From assembly GCF_024713945.1 (NCBI RefSeq), contig NC_134685.1, positions 1,736,001 to 1,800,000 on the forward strand: a DNA stretch of 64,000 nt, read 5' to 3'. The translations under genes were made by a program, and so were the position numbers. A model generated the notes under the pieces. It was not told where the DNA came from and did no database searches. It worked only from the letters and a program-made list of their open reading frames with translations. This stretch comes from Dermatophagoides farinae (lineage: Eukaryota; Arthropoda; Arachnida; Sarcoptiformes; Pyroglyphidae). This document shows positions 11,519 through 22,874 of the stretch, in pieces. Numbering within the stretch: the first letter of the stretch is position 1; each line of letters starts with the position of its first letter.

Positions 11519-12315
11519 TTATACATCATCAAACAGATAATGTTGTTTTCTTTCCTTTAATTCTGGATAATGCGTATAGAATCGTAAATCTGGATTACCC
11601 CAAATACTACCACGTTCAGTAAATTTATCCAATTCTGGATGAATTATATAATTATCACTACGTGAAAATGCTTTACATGCCATTGCTATCAATGCTACTC
11701 CAGCAGCAGCTAATGATCCATATGCAGATGATTTATCTGTTTTTTTAAAATTATGAATTAAAAATTTGTTAAGTAAATTAAATTTTTCTATGATGATTCG
11801 AGTTGAAAAGAAAAACATACACAAATAACCATAGATAAAACCAACAGATCCACCACCAATCAAATGATTGAAAAGATCATCTTTTTGACCACGTATATTG
11901 GCTACAACATTTGACACGGCACCATATGTTGCAAATGATGCGGCTAAAAAATTATTGATTTAAAAAAAAAATTATTAATCAATTTTCAAAAAAAAAAAAC
12001 AATATACATACTAACTAATGATGCACGTTTTGCAAACAATAAAATTGATGGTTTCCATCGGCCATATTCAGCAGCACAAACATCAAATGTACCCCAAGCT
12101 GTACCAAATTTCAATCCTAATGCAGTGCTATAAAACAATTTTTCATGTGGCACAGCATAATCAGGTTTTGAATAGAAATAATTGATGAGAAAATCTCGTT
12201 TTTTGTCATAATTTTCTGGATCTTTAATATATTCTTTTTGAATATGTGGTATGAACCGTCGGAATGGTGCATGATGTAAATCAAATCGGATGTCTGGTAT
12301 ATCGGAAATTGTCAT
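11519..12315 (-). CDS. NDUFA11: NADH dehydrogenase 1 alpha subcomplex subunit 11-like
   Basis: Three exons on the minus strand: 12315-12012, 11943-11821 and 11736-11519. Introns are 68 and 84 bases with GTATGT donors. The product is about 214 residues. NDUFA11 (B14.7) is an accessory inner-membrane subunit of complex I related to Tim17/22/23. Visible parts are an N-terminal soluble segment (FDLHHAPFRRFIPHIQKEY), then hydrophobic helices with Gly-rich turns: YSTALGLKFGTAWGTF, SFATYGAVSNVVANIRGQKD, NHLIGGGSVGFIYGYL and YGSLAAAGVALIAM. The conserved block ANIRG-K-DDLFNH-IGG fits arthropod B14.7. The start at 12315 is chosen because the longer upstream frame is low-complexity Lys/Arg sequence. 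Its promoter is shared with the ANKRD49-like gene. Confidence 0.78.
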
Positions 12316-12567
12316 TTTGATTGCAAAAATCTGTATCAAACAAATCAAAAAAAAAACACGAAGACAACAACAAACCAAAACAATCCAAAAATTAATATTC
12401 GACCTTTTTTTTCTTGATTTTTCGGAAAGTTTTTTTTCGGTGCAATGATTCAAAACATTTATTTTCGGCATATTTCTCGCATGTTTTATTTTTCTATCAA
12501 CAACAACAACAAAAACATCATCATCGGTCATCATTTTTATTAAATAGAAATTTTTTTTTTAAATAAA
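12316..12567. promoter_or_regulatory. divergent promoter, NDUFA11 / ANKRD49-like
   Basis: Only 252 bases separate the two start codons, which point away from each other, so both promoters must be here. It is A/T-rich with an AAC run near 12499-12511. No TATA box was confidently recognised. Confidence 0.55.
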
Positions 12568-13173
12568 ATGCTTGGTGCATTTGTTCTTGGTGATGAAAAT
12601 TTCGATAATGATGATATCGATATAAATGATTCGAATGAAATGAATAAAGATAATCCTATTTATCAATTACGTTTACTTGATCCAAATCATAATGATGGCC
12701 AAATGTTAAATGTATTCGAAGCAGCTGAAAAAGGTTCAATTGAATTGATGAAACAATTTCAACGAATGGATCCAGAATTAATTAATAGCCATGATTCTGA
12801 AGGTTATACACCATTACATCGTGCTTGTTATCAGAATCAAATCGACATGGTTAAATGGCTGATAATGAATGGTGCAAATGTTTGTGCACGTACCAATGAT
12901 GGTTGGCAACCAATACATTCGACTGCACATTGGGGTCATACGAAAATCCTGAGAATATTATTAGCATATGGAGCAAATATAAATTCACGTACAAATGGTG
13001 GTAATACACCATTTCATTTGGCTGCCATGCGTGCCAATTCAAATCGTCATCTAATTGAATATCTATTATATCATCCTGATATTGATCACGATATACGTAA
13101 TGATGCTAATGATACGATTTTTGATGTTTGTAAACGAAATTCAATGCTCTATAAACTATGGAATCTTTTGTAA
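12568..13173 (+). CDS. ANKRD49: ankyrin-repeat protein, ANKRD49-like
   Basis: Single-exon 201-residue protein. An acidic N-terminus (about 8-30) precedes three to four ankyrin repeats: about 45-74 (weak), 78-107 (EGYTPLHRACYQNQIDMVKWL), 111-140 (DGWQPIHSTAHWGHTKILRIL) and 144-176 (GGNTPFHLAAMRANSNRHLI). It ends in NDTIFDVCKRNS, which resembles the short cap of ANKRD49. The length and repeat number fit that family (vertebrate about 240 residues). Ankyrin repeats mediate protein-protein contacts. ANKRD49 is a nuclear protein of poorly known role. Other short ankyrin proteins cannot be excluded. Confidence 0.7.
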   Translation: MLGAFVLGDENFDNDDIDINDSNEMNKDNPIYQLRLLDPNHNDGQMLNVFEAAEKGSIELMKQFQRMDPELINSHDSEGYTPLHRACYQNQIDMVKWLIMNGANVCARTNDGWQPIHSTAHWGHTKILRILLAYGANINSRTNGGNTPFHLAAMRANSNRHLIEYLLYHPDIDHDIRNDANDTIFDVCKRNSMLYKLWNLL

Positions 13174-15138
13174 TTTAACTATTGGTTTTCAATCAATCAA
13201 TGTACATACATACCTACATAATTCTTTGTAAAAAAATAAAATTTATCTCTGTTTTTAGAATGTCCACTGGATGTATTGCAATAAAATCAGCCGAAAAAAA
13301 GAATCTAAATTAAAAAAAAAAGAAAAAAAATTCAATCATTCAAGGACAAAATGATCATAAAACAAATAAGATGATAGACAAACCATAAGATGATAGTAAA
13401 AAAAAATAGCAAACAACATTCTTATACCGGATGATTACTAAAAAAAAAAGAAAACAAAACTTTGTCCATCGTGTATCATCATCATTATTTTATGTTACTT
13501 TCATCTGTTGATGAAGATCATTTTAATTTTCATTTTAGCCACAATTTAACCACAATTATTATGGATGATAATTATCATCATCAAACGAGGCATTTGACAA
13601 TTTTCTTCTTCTTCTTCTTTATTTAAAACACCCTTAAGGTTTTTCCGTTTGTTTATTTGTTACATTCGAATTCGAATCATTGTCACCATCAACAACATAC
13701 ACATATTCAGTGACAGGAAACAATGATTTTATTCTAACAAAATTGTAAAAAGATTCCATAACCTTTAAATGTTTCAAATTCATGATCTGAATTTGAACAA
13801 CAAAAATTGAACAATGCTAACATGTGTGATAAATTATCATGCAACACTCTTTTTTTTGCCTTTTTTTTGATTTAAATCACATTTCCGGTGTACGATGAAT
13901 GATTTGAATGATAAACAAGGTAACGTGATGGTTAATGTTGTTGTTGTTGTTGATGACGATGTTTCGATTGGCAGCATTTTTTTTTTTTTTTTTTTGATGA
14001 TGATGGTCATTATTTATTGTTGTTGCTGTTGTTGTTTTTTTTGCTATTTAATTTTGAATTTTGGCTCACACAATTTTGTTCATTTTCCCATGATCATGAC
14101 ATTCAATGATGATGATGATGATGTTCATCGAACTTATCATCATCATCATCATCATCTCTTTCTTTCTTGTGTTAAAATCAAGGTAAACACTCTTAATTTT
14201 TTTTTATTTCCACAACATCAACAAATTCAAGTGTTTTACCAATTTGATTTTTTTGTTTTGGTTTTTTGGTTTAAATTTTGATATAAAATGAAAAGGACCA
14301 AAGAATTATTATTACCTGATTAAATTTCCAAAAAAAAGTGTGACCTGAATATGATGCATGTCCTAAAAAGTGTCATGGCCATTTTGATTTTTTTTTGGTT
14401 TCTGGAAAAAAAACCCAGTGTATAACATGCTTAGCAAGCATTTACCAAATTTTTTTTTCTTCCAATCTTTACACACACACACAATTGTTGTGGTTATATT
14501 TTTTTTTTGACTGGCTTGGCCATCCTCCCACCTCCACACCACCAATGTATTCATGCATGCATGCATGCATATTTAACCATTGAAATGAAAATTGAACCAA
14601 CTTTCTAATATATACAAAATATATATACAGATCCACTACCCCCTCCGCATTTTTTTTGTCGTTGTCGTCAATTGACATTACAATAACAACAACAACCAAC
14701 TGCTGCTGCTGCCACTATCACACACACAGGACTAAATAGAACAAAACAAAACAAAACAAAAAAAGAGCGGGAAAATAAATCTTACTTATATCACACATCA
14801 TGAATATTGTGAAAAAAAAATGGCTGAGAAATGATGAGGATTGTTTGCAATTTAAACTTCTCTCTCTCTCAATCTGCACAACATATAGAATCAATATATG
14901 TAAAGTAGTATACAGCATGATGATCGTTGCGCGAGTTTTTTTTTTTTGTTCATCACCCTCATCATTATGTCGATTTTTTTTCTTTACTCTCTCTCTCTCC
15001 CTCTCTGTGTATGTATCAATGTTTAGTACAATTCTTTATCCCTCCCTCACTCTATCTAGTGTGTTGTTCATGGCCATATATATAATAATCAATATATTGT
15101 CGGTTGGCTTGCTGAGAAGCACATTTATGTGTTTCATT

Positions 15139-15152
15139 AAACGCGCGCGTTT
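15139..15152. repeat. 14-base perfect CpG-rich palindrome
   Basis: The sequence AAACGCGCGCGTTT equals its own reverse complement. Four consecutive CpG steps stand out in an AT-rich setting. It may be a protein-binding site; this is inference. Confidence 0.6.
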
Positions 15153-15873
15153 GCTGAAAACAAAAAATAAAAAAATGTTAAATTCGGTTGTTGAGCCCCT
15201 TTTTTTTCGTAAATAGAAGAAGAAAAAGAAAAAGAAATGTGAGAGGGTGGGAGGGAGGTAAAGAGAGAGAGAGAGAGAGTGTCGAATGTTATGGTCCTCA
15301 TTGTTTCGAGCACTATATATTTACCCCGATATACGACCAATTTGGTATGCATTCATTATCGATGACTTGTTGGGTCAACATCGTCGATATTGAATCTTTC
15401 TATTTTTTTTTTGTCCTTGTTACACATGTTGTTTGTGTGTGTGTTTGTGTTTGTGAAATTTTTTTTTTCGTTCAATCATCTTACACGCCACACACAAATT
15501 TCATCATACATTTCATGCCATTTATTTTACGACCGGAAGTTTCAAAGTCCGATCTTTCGTACAAAAAAAAAATTCTTTGAATATTTTTTCAAATTCATTA
15601 TGAATGAATCAACCAAATCACTATATATATTGTAAACGAGCAACAAGTTCTTTCTACATACAACATACACACACTAATCAATGTCGACAATATTAAAAAT
15701 CAACAATACGAAAGTTATGACGATGATGGCCATGATGATGATCATGTCTCGTAAAAAAAACGTTCTTAATCATCATCATCATCATCATTAAACATAATGG
15801 TGGTGGTGGTGTGTACAACTTGATGATGATTGTATGTATATGGTGTAATACCATTTGTCCATTGTTCAAAAGA

Positions 15874-15916
15874 TTTTTCTGTTTCTCACACTTTTTTTTT
15901 GAGAGAAACAGAAAAA
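15874..15916. repeat. perfect 14-base-pair inverted repeat (hairpin)
   Basis: The left arm TTTTTCTGTTTCTC (15874-15887) is the exact reverse complement of the right arm at 15903-15916, with a 15-base loop rich in T. The loop T run makes a simple stem-loop RNA possible on the plus strand. No miRNA seed known to me is present. Confidence 0.65.
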
Positions 15917-18157
15917 GTGGAAAAAAAAGAAAGAGAAACAGTATGAGGTAAGCGTTTTATATTTTAAATTCTGATTGTCTGATTTCTTTTTTTTTTTTTT
16001 TTTGTTTAGTTTCCATAGAATTTTGTCGTTTTATTATCATCATCATCATCATCATTCGAAATAATGTCCCATCTCATCATCATATATATAAGATACTCAT
16101 AAGCAGGTCTGGATTCGTGGCGATATTTCATAATGATATATATATGGAATATTTTTTTCTATTCATTTTTGTTGTTTATTTAAAAAAAAATTCGAATATT
16201 ATTCATTTTGGAACAATGATCTGAAATGTTTTTTTTTAAATATTTGAAATTTTTATAAACAACAAGTCAGAATAGAATAGATATTACAATATATATATTT
16301 TAATACAAATCGATAATATTGCACTAGTCCCGGCCTGTTTAGAGTTGAATATTCATCATCATCATTTTTTATTATTTTTTTTTTTTTGCTAATCTTGATT
16401 TTTTTTATTTAGAAAATAAAAGCTGTAGTATTTGTGATAATTTTAAAGCTTGTGTCGAAATAGCGTTAATTTTGAGCCTAGTGGTGGTGGTGATGGAAAT
16501 AGCTTCATAATGAATTTCCGTTTTAATTTGGCTCAAACAACCGCGCAATCTATAATAATGTAAACAGTGAGTGAAAGAAACAAAAATGACCCATGTCTGT
16601 GTGTAAAGGTATTTTTCATTGTTCCAAATTGAGGAGGAGGAAAAAGAGGAGAAAATGGAATTTTTTTTTCGAACAATGAAAAAAAACCAAAGCTGCAGCA
16701 TTAAGTTTTCAGTGTTTATGTTTCATAACCCCAGTAATAGTCAAAAGGTCGCTATTGTAGTCAAAAAAAAAAAAAATTTAGATCACTTGGATCTCTCGGT
16801 TCAGGTATTAATGTGAATTACCATTTTTTTTTCCACACCACACCATTGTCCTCTATATTTCATCATATGTGACCTATGTGCCGAACAAAAAGAAAATGTT
16901 CCTGAAACTTTGGGCCAAATGTCCCATGTTTGTTCTGTCCTGGTGGCCATTTAGATTATCATTCAGATTGATGACTATTGTTGGGTGTTATGATCGTTCG
17001 TTTTTGTTGTTGGTAATCAAAATTCAAAAAAAAAATTGTCGACATTTGTTGTTTTGTTGTCCCCAAAACACACGCACACACCTACCGATCGTGTGTGACC
17101 CTTGCAATGTAAATCTCAATTTCAATAACAACGACAACAACAACAACAACAAACAACAGGGAACCTAGATTTTATTATTTCCTTGGGTTTGGTCGCCATT
17201 TTGATTGCCAAAAAAAAATCACAATTTTTTTTTCCAATGGATCAACACACATTAGGGTACCAATTTTTTTTTTACTACTCTGGAACACACACACACACAA
17301 ACACACCTGAATCAACCCCATCCGTTACCCCTATTATGTGTGTGTGTGTGTGTGAAAATAGTCATCCGTTTTTTTTCACTGAGAAGGATTGTTTTTGTTA
17401 AAGATTCGAATGTCAATCAGGTCTCTTTCTCATTCTCTTTTTGTGTATTTTTTTCCAGATTAAAATTTCAATGTCTAACTTGTCTCTTCACTGTTTGTTG
17501 CCTACAACCCAAAACAAAGCAAAAAAAAACTTTCGATTAAGCAGATGTTTTAGTTTTCGAATCATTTTATTACTGTTTTTTTTTCACAGATAACTGAAAT
17601 GATGATAATGATGTTTGCTTTTCGATGAAACGTTAAGCAGATGATGATAATGATTTTCAAAGTTAACGGTTGGTGTGGTGGTGGTCGGTAACCAAAGATG
17701 ATGAACAAGAAGAAGAAGAAAAGGTGAAACCTTGAAACAAATTTTTTTTTCAAGCTTTGACTTTATTTAGGATCCAGAAAATTTTGACCAAGAAAAAAAA
17801 CCACATGATCATCATTTTACATCGATCCTAAAAAAACCATTATCATCAGCAATTACGCAGTAACGAAAAAATCATTTTTTTTTATTTACCAGACAAAATC
17901 AAAAGCCAAGCAAGCTTTCATTTCAACCATCCATCCATTCATCAATCCATTTTGTGTTCATTTCCTTTTATCAGCGAATGTCTGAATGGCAATTACAAAT
18001 GGTGTGTTTGTTGTATACATGCTGCTTGTGCTTTGGATCGTTTCCAAACAACACACACATACACACACGCACATACAGGCAAAAGAAATGAACGATGGCC
18101 ACGAATAATTTTTTAGACAAATGGGCCATTATCATTGTTTTCAAGCTTACCGAACAG

Positions 18158-18186
18158 CCAACCAACCAACCAACCAACCAACCAAC
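18158..18186. repeat. CCAA tetranucleotide repeat
   Basis: About seven consecutive CCAA units followed by degenerate copies up to about 18200. A similar short CCAA array occurs near 44200-44222. Confidence 0.8.
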
Positions 18187-21032
18187 AAACTAACCAACCG
18201 AAAGATAGTGTAGACCAATCAATCCAGTGAAAAAAAAACTATGCCGACATTATGATTGAATAAATGAATGTGAAATTTTTTTTTTATTTTTTTATTTTGG
18301 CAAAGACGAAGAAGAAACAAATGAACATTCTTCTGAAAAAAAAACGAAAGAAAAATTTGAGCCTATAGCAGGCGCGGACAGACACGCCATATACAAATAC
18401 AAACTAAATTTTGAAATTGTTGAAAAAAGAACCGTTGCCAACAAAAAAAAACCATTGCCCATAATAATAATCAAGAACCTCTCTCTTTTCCCATTTAACC
18501 TTGAACGACAAACTGCATATATACTATATACATATTAACCTAAAGCAACCTTCGACTTTCGATGATGAAAATAACAAAAAAAAAAAATAATGGATGAAAA
18601 ACAGATAAAAACAAACGGTCAGAATTGTATGTAGAATGGTATGGTGAAAGCATACAAAGGGAAAGGGTCATCATCATCATCATAATGGATCAGCGAATGC
18701 GCCAAGTTTTTTTAAAACACAGAAAAAAAGGCACATGACTATTACAATCATCATCATCATCATCATTTGATGGTCCAAGGTCAAATGATGATGATCATGT
18801 GTGGCAGCCATGTTAAATGAATGAAATGAAAATAAAGATAAATTCGGATAGCAACAAACAACCAAAACAAAAAAAAATGCTGGTTTTGAACTATAGCACC
18901 AACTATAGACAACTTCAGACAAACATAAACATAATATAATAACCGCCACCGCCCTTGTTTTATATCATCATCCGTCCGAAACACACACACACACGAACAT
19001 AAATCTCAAGTCGCCACATCCATATTTCAATTTCGGTTATTATCGGTGGAGCCATCCATTTTCAAATTCCAATTTCATTTCATAAGACATGGCATGGCAT
19101 TTCACCCCAATATATACACGATTGTCGTACATATTGAACATGAACCGAAAAAAATTTTTTTTTCGGTTTTACAACCCTCCAGTCTATTTTTTTTTTTATT
19201 ATTAGTTTATATAAATGGTGGTTGGTTGGTAAACTTGTAACAAAAACAAAATTTTGGTTCGTCGTCGCCGTCATCATCATCGAAGGACATGAAACCAAAA
19301 TCAAACCAAAAAATAAAAATACCGAATTAGTCGTATCATGTTGATCATCATCAGATAGTGAAGACATGAAAACAACCAAAAAATCAAAATTGCAATGATG
19401 ATGATGATAAATAAGTAAAAAAGAATTGTATGCCATGTTTTCGGTTTATTTTTTTTTCTCTCGTCTTCTCCTTCAAATATAGAATATAATTGATGTCGTG
19501 TCCTTGATTTTGGCCAAGTTTATAATATTATGGGGTTTTTTTTATAGGTTCTGCTGCTGTTATTATTATTATTATGTGTGTGTGTGTGTGTGTGTGTCTG
19601 TGTGTCAAACAAACAAACAAACGAACGAAAAAAAAAATCTTCACATTTCAAAAGTCATTTCATTTACATTTTTACATACAGACCAATGTTTTTCAATGTC
19701 ATATCATTTTTAGTTTTTAGTTTTTTTTTGGAGGATAAACAAAATGAAAATGAAGAAGAAAACCAACCACCACCCACCACCAATTGTTTCTACTTTGTCG
19801 ATTGGTAATAATAATTTCGAATCACACAAATTCTTCATCGAGAATAATCCAAGATTCTTGATTGATTTTCTATATTTCAAAATTTTTTTTTTTGCTATTC
19901 TATCCTATGCCATATAAGCGGATTGAAAAGTAGAAAAATGGACATTTTATGATTATCATCATCAACACCGAACAAGCAATAATGGCCCTAGGGACACATA
20001 TATATGGAATTTATTTATATGACCCAATATTGTACAAGAATTACAATTCTTTTATTTTTTTTTCGTGAAAAAAAAGTGAAAGATTATATTTTTTTTCTTC
20101 TTCTTTTACAAATGACAGAATTTCTGTTTTTTTTTCCTTATGAAAATCACAAAAACATTCATTCATTGATCGGTATTTGTTGCTTTTAGTTGTTATGGTT
20201 GTCGATCATAATTCGAATCAAAAGAAAAAAAAACATATGAAAAGAAGGAGAAAGAAAAAAAACCTTGAACCTTGACCATTGGCCATGATGATGATGATGA
20301 TGATGGCCAATCATAATGGATATTCCTTTCATGTGTGTGTGTAAGTTCATGGTGTATGTATGAATATAGTGTTTATGGTCATCATCATCATCATCATCAT
20401 CACCTGAAAGTTATTGAATTTCTTACCATTTACCTGCTGGCCATTATTATTACTGCTTTCTTCTTGTTTTTGCTGATTTTTTTTGGCGGGCCATATAATC
20501 ATCAAACTGAATGAACGAGAATAAGTTTCACATGACAAAAGAGTTCTTCTTTTTTCTTGGTTGCGAATTTGAAAATTTTCAACAACAAAAAAATATGGCC
20601 ATATTTTCTTCTTTTTTTTATAAATACAAAAAAGATTTGTTTCACTGTGTGTGTGTATGTGTATAGCGTAAACGTACCAATTGTTGCTGTTGTTCAAACA
20701 CGGATTTCACAGATGGACATTTGTAAATGATTTACGTTTGCTTTCTTTTTCTTATTTTGTTTTTGTTTGGTATTAAAACCAAAGGGGACCATAAAGAACG
20801 AAATGGAAAAAAAATCAAAAACAGATTTTTTTCCGAAAACGGAAAGGAAAGGAAAAAAGACGATTTTCAGGTTTTTTCTGCTGGTTGGTCGGTTGGTTGG
20901 TTGATTGGTTGAATATGAATTTCATATTTGAAAAGCTTTTTCTTTGATTTTTGGGCACAAAGGATTTTTTTTTCTTTACATTGAACATCTGGACACAAAA
21001 TTGAATTCATTGAAAATGATTGAAAAAAGAAA

Positions 21033-22226
21033 TCAATTTGTCTGTATTATCAATACGAAATAACTGAATGCAAACAATATGATTGTAAAGAAAAATTTAC
21101 CATCATATATAACCAGATCGTAGATATTTAGTAGAAAATATTCATGATAAATTTCAATCATTTCAAAATAACGAATTTTTGGATTGATTTTCGCTTTTTG
21201 CCATCGATTGAAAATCTGATCCATTATGGTGATCATTGCTGTTTCATTGTTGATGGTCATCTCGGTGCCGGATTGATATTGATATAATTTGTTCAATAAT
21301 TTTTTCATCATTTTCGATTTTAATGTTTTTATCATAATGATTTTTGATGATTGTCGTCCATTACGTTGATGATGATGAAAAACATTGACAATTTCATTTA
21401 ATTCTGTTTGAATATTCATATCCAAATAAATACAGTAAATAGCACCGATAAAATGTATACTAGATACAATGGATTGCATCAAAGCTGTTTGACCAATATA
21501 ATAACTTAATGGTGTCATTATCATATAGAATGTTTCACCAATTACATAGGTAATCATTGCATAGCCCCAAATTTGATGAAATTCTTCACTGGTTGTAGCC
21601 ATCAATCGAATCCGCATCATACATTCTTGTTCATTGATTGTGTTTGATCGAATATCGTTTAACATTTGATGAATTGTTTGTTGGATGCCAAATTTGAAAT
21701 AAATAATAACAAAATATGTTAATGATTCATTCATAAAAATCATGGATAATACGTAGATTTTCAAACATTTTGATATGGTTGGTGGAAATTGTATTGATTC
21801 TACATTGGATAAACCAACTGCATAATAAATGAATAGACCATTTAAATTACAAGCAATTAAAAGTATAATCGTTATGATTCGATGACGTTGATTATTTGGT
21901 AGATAAACGGCTTCAAATATAGATGAATTGAACAATGTAATTAATCGTTGTCCATTTAATGTATAGTAGATATAGAATGATATAAATAACACAAAATACA
22001 ATGCATCATTGACCAATTCAATCATTTTGCCAAATAAATTCGGACTAACTTGCGATATTCGTTTTGTGTAACGATAATATTCATTTTGATAAAAATCATA
22101 TATGATAAAAACATATGAATAGATGAACAATGTGATTAGAATAATACTTTTAATCAATGATCGACGATGATGATGATGATGCCAATCAAATTGGCTAAAT
22201 GTGAATCCAATTGATCTAAAATTCAA
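21033..22226 (-). CDS. gustatory-receptor-like 7TM protein (5' end not found)
   Basis: Open frame of about 397 residues rich in Ile, Phe, Tyr and Leu, with seven hydrophobic segments. In order they start near SLIKSIILITLFIYS, ALYFVLFISFYIYY, IITIILLIACNLNG, IYVLSMIFMNESLT, ITYVIGETFYMIMT, SIHFIGAIYCIYLD and FFFTIILFAFSYFV. The layout, with intracellular loops between TM4-5 and TM6-7 and a very short tail ending FSYFVLIIQTN, fits the arthropod gustatory receptor (GR) superfamily, whose last helix ends near a TYxxxxxQ-like motif. GRs are ligand-gated cation channels for tastants and other cues. The frame opens with TTG and has no ATG until about residue 64, inside the membrane domain. A TTTTAG acceptor lies at the open end, so a 5' exon is needed. 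I could not identify it. Divergent family; identification moderate. Confidence 0.6.
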   Translation of the reverse strand: MNFRSIGFTFSQFDWHHHHHRRSLIKSIILITLFIYSYVFIIYDFYQNEYYRYTKRISQVSPNLFGKMIELVNDALYFVLFISFYIYYTLNGQRLITLFNSSIFEAVYLPNNQRHRIITIILLIACNLNGLFIYYAVGLSNVESIQFPPTISKCLKIYVLSMIFMNESLTYFVIIYFKFGIQQTIHQMLNDIRSNTINEQECMMRIRLMATTSEEFHQIWGYAMITYVIGETFYMIMTPLSYYIGQTALMQSIVSSIHFIGAIYCIYLDMNIQTELNEIVNVFHHHQRNGRQSSKIIMIKTLKSKMMKKLLNKLYQYQSGTEMTINNETAMITIMDQIFNRWQKAKINPKIRYFEMIEIYHEYFLLNIYDLVIYDGKFFFTIILFAFSYFVLIIQTN

Positions 22227-22874
22227 TGTGAAAAAAAAAAATTAAAAATGAAATTACAAAGTAAAAAAATCATTTTTATACGTATAATAGTTGACAAAAA
22301 TCCGAAGTGGAAATATTCGAATATTCATCATTTTTTTTTTCGAATCGAATTTGCCCAATTCAAATGATGAATGACATTTTGGACACACACACACAACTCA
22401 ATTCGATGATGATGATGATGATAATGTATGCACCACATTGTTTATCGATCCAATTTCAATATAACAGATCAATTAATCAATCAATTGATTAATTAGTGAA
22501 GACAAAAAATATAATCAAAATGTTTCGAAACGAAAAAAAAGCAAAAAAAATTCCGACTAGTGCTGCCATCGTGAGGACATTGAGCTAAAAATTAAAACAT
22601 GCACACACACACACACAAACAACCGGATGTATATTTTCTACAACAGAAATGAATGGTTTTTTTTAAAAAAAAGAAGAAATTTTTAATTTATTTTCATATA
22701 TGATTGATTGACAAAAAAAAGATGGATAATTTCCATGGGAAAATACAAAAAGATTATAAAAATACAATTCGAAGTGTAGTCAGTTAGTGAATATTTGAAA
22801 AGAGAGAAAAAAGATTTAGTTGAATTTGATGAATACAAATATACCATGATTATTGATTTTAATTATTATTATTA
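22227..22874. other. spacer between GR-like gene and TPX2-like 3' end
   Basis: About 650 bases, A/T-rich, with a CA run near 22599-22618 and a GAT run near 22405-22421. It probably holds the missing 5' exon and promoter of the GR-like gene. I see no clear exon. Confidence 0.4.

Larger units (their letters stand above)
13174..21032. other. 7.9 kb region without recognisable genes
   Basis: Dominated by simple sequence: ATC/GAT, GT/CA (for example 17338-17353 and 19575-19598), CT/GA (15278-15291), CCAA (18158-18186) and A/T tracts. Open frames are Phe/Val/Cys/His runs with no domains. More complex, less repetitive islands occur near 16780-16990 and 15285-15400, but I cannot give them a function. 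Two inverted repeats are listed separately. Long introns or UTRs of an unseen gene remain possible. Confidence 0.55.

Noticed and set aside
16780-16815. Short resemblance to the start of 5.8S rRNA (GGATCTCTCGGTTC)
   Set aside because: Only a few bases agree, the conserved sequence that should follow is missing, and no flanking 18S or 28S sequence is seen.
18158-18186. Possible CRISPR-like or satellite array
   Set aside because: Units are four bases with no spacers; simple microsatellite.
13895-20912. Many open frames of 60-140 residues on both strands
   Set aside because: They consist of Phe, Val, Cys, His or Asp runs generated by T tracts and ATC/GTT/GT repeats, with no domains, no plausible splice structure and no agreement in codon pattern.
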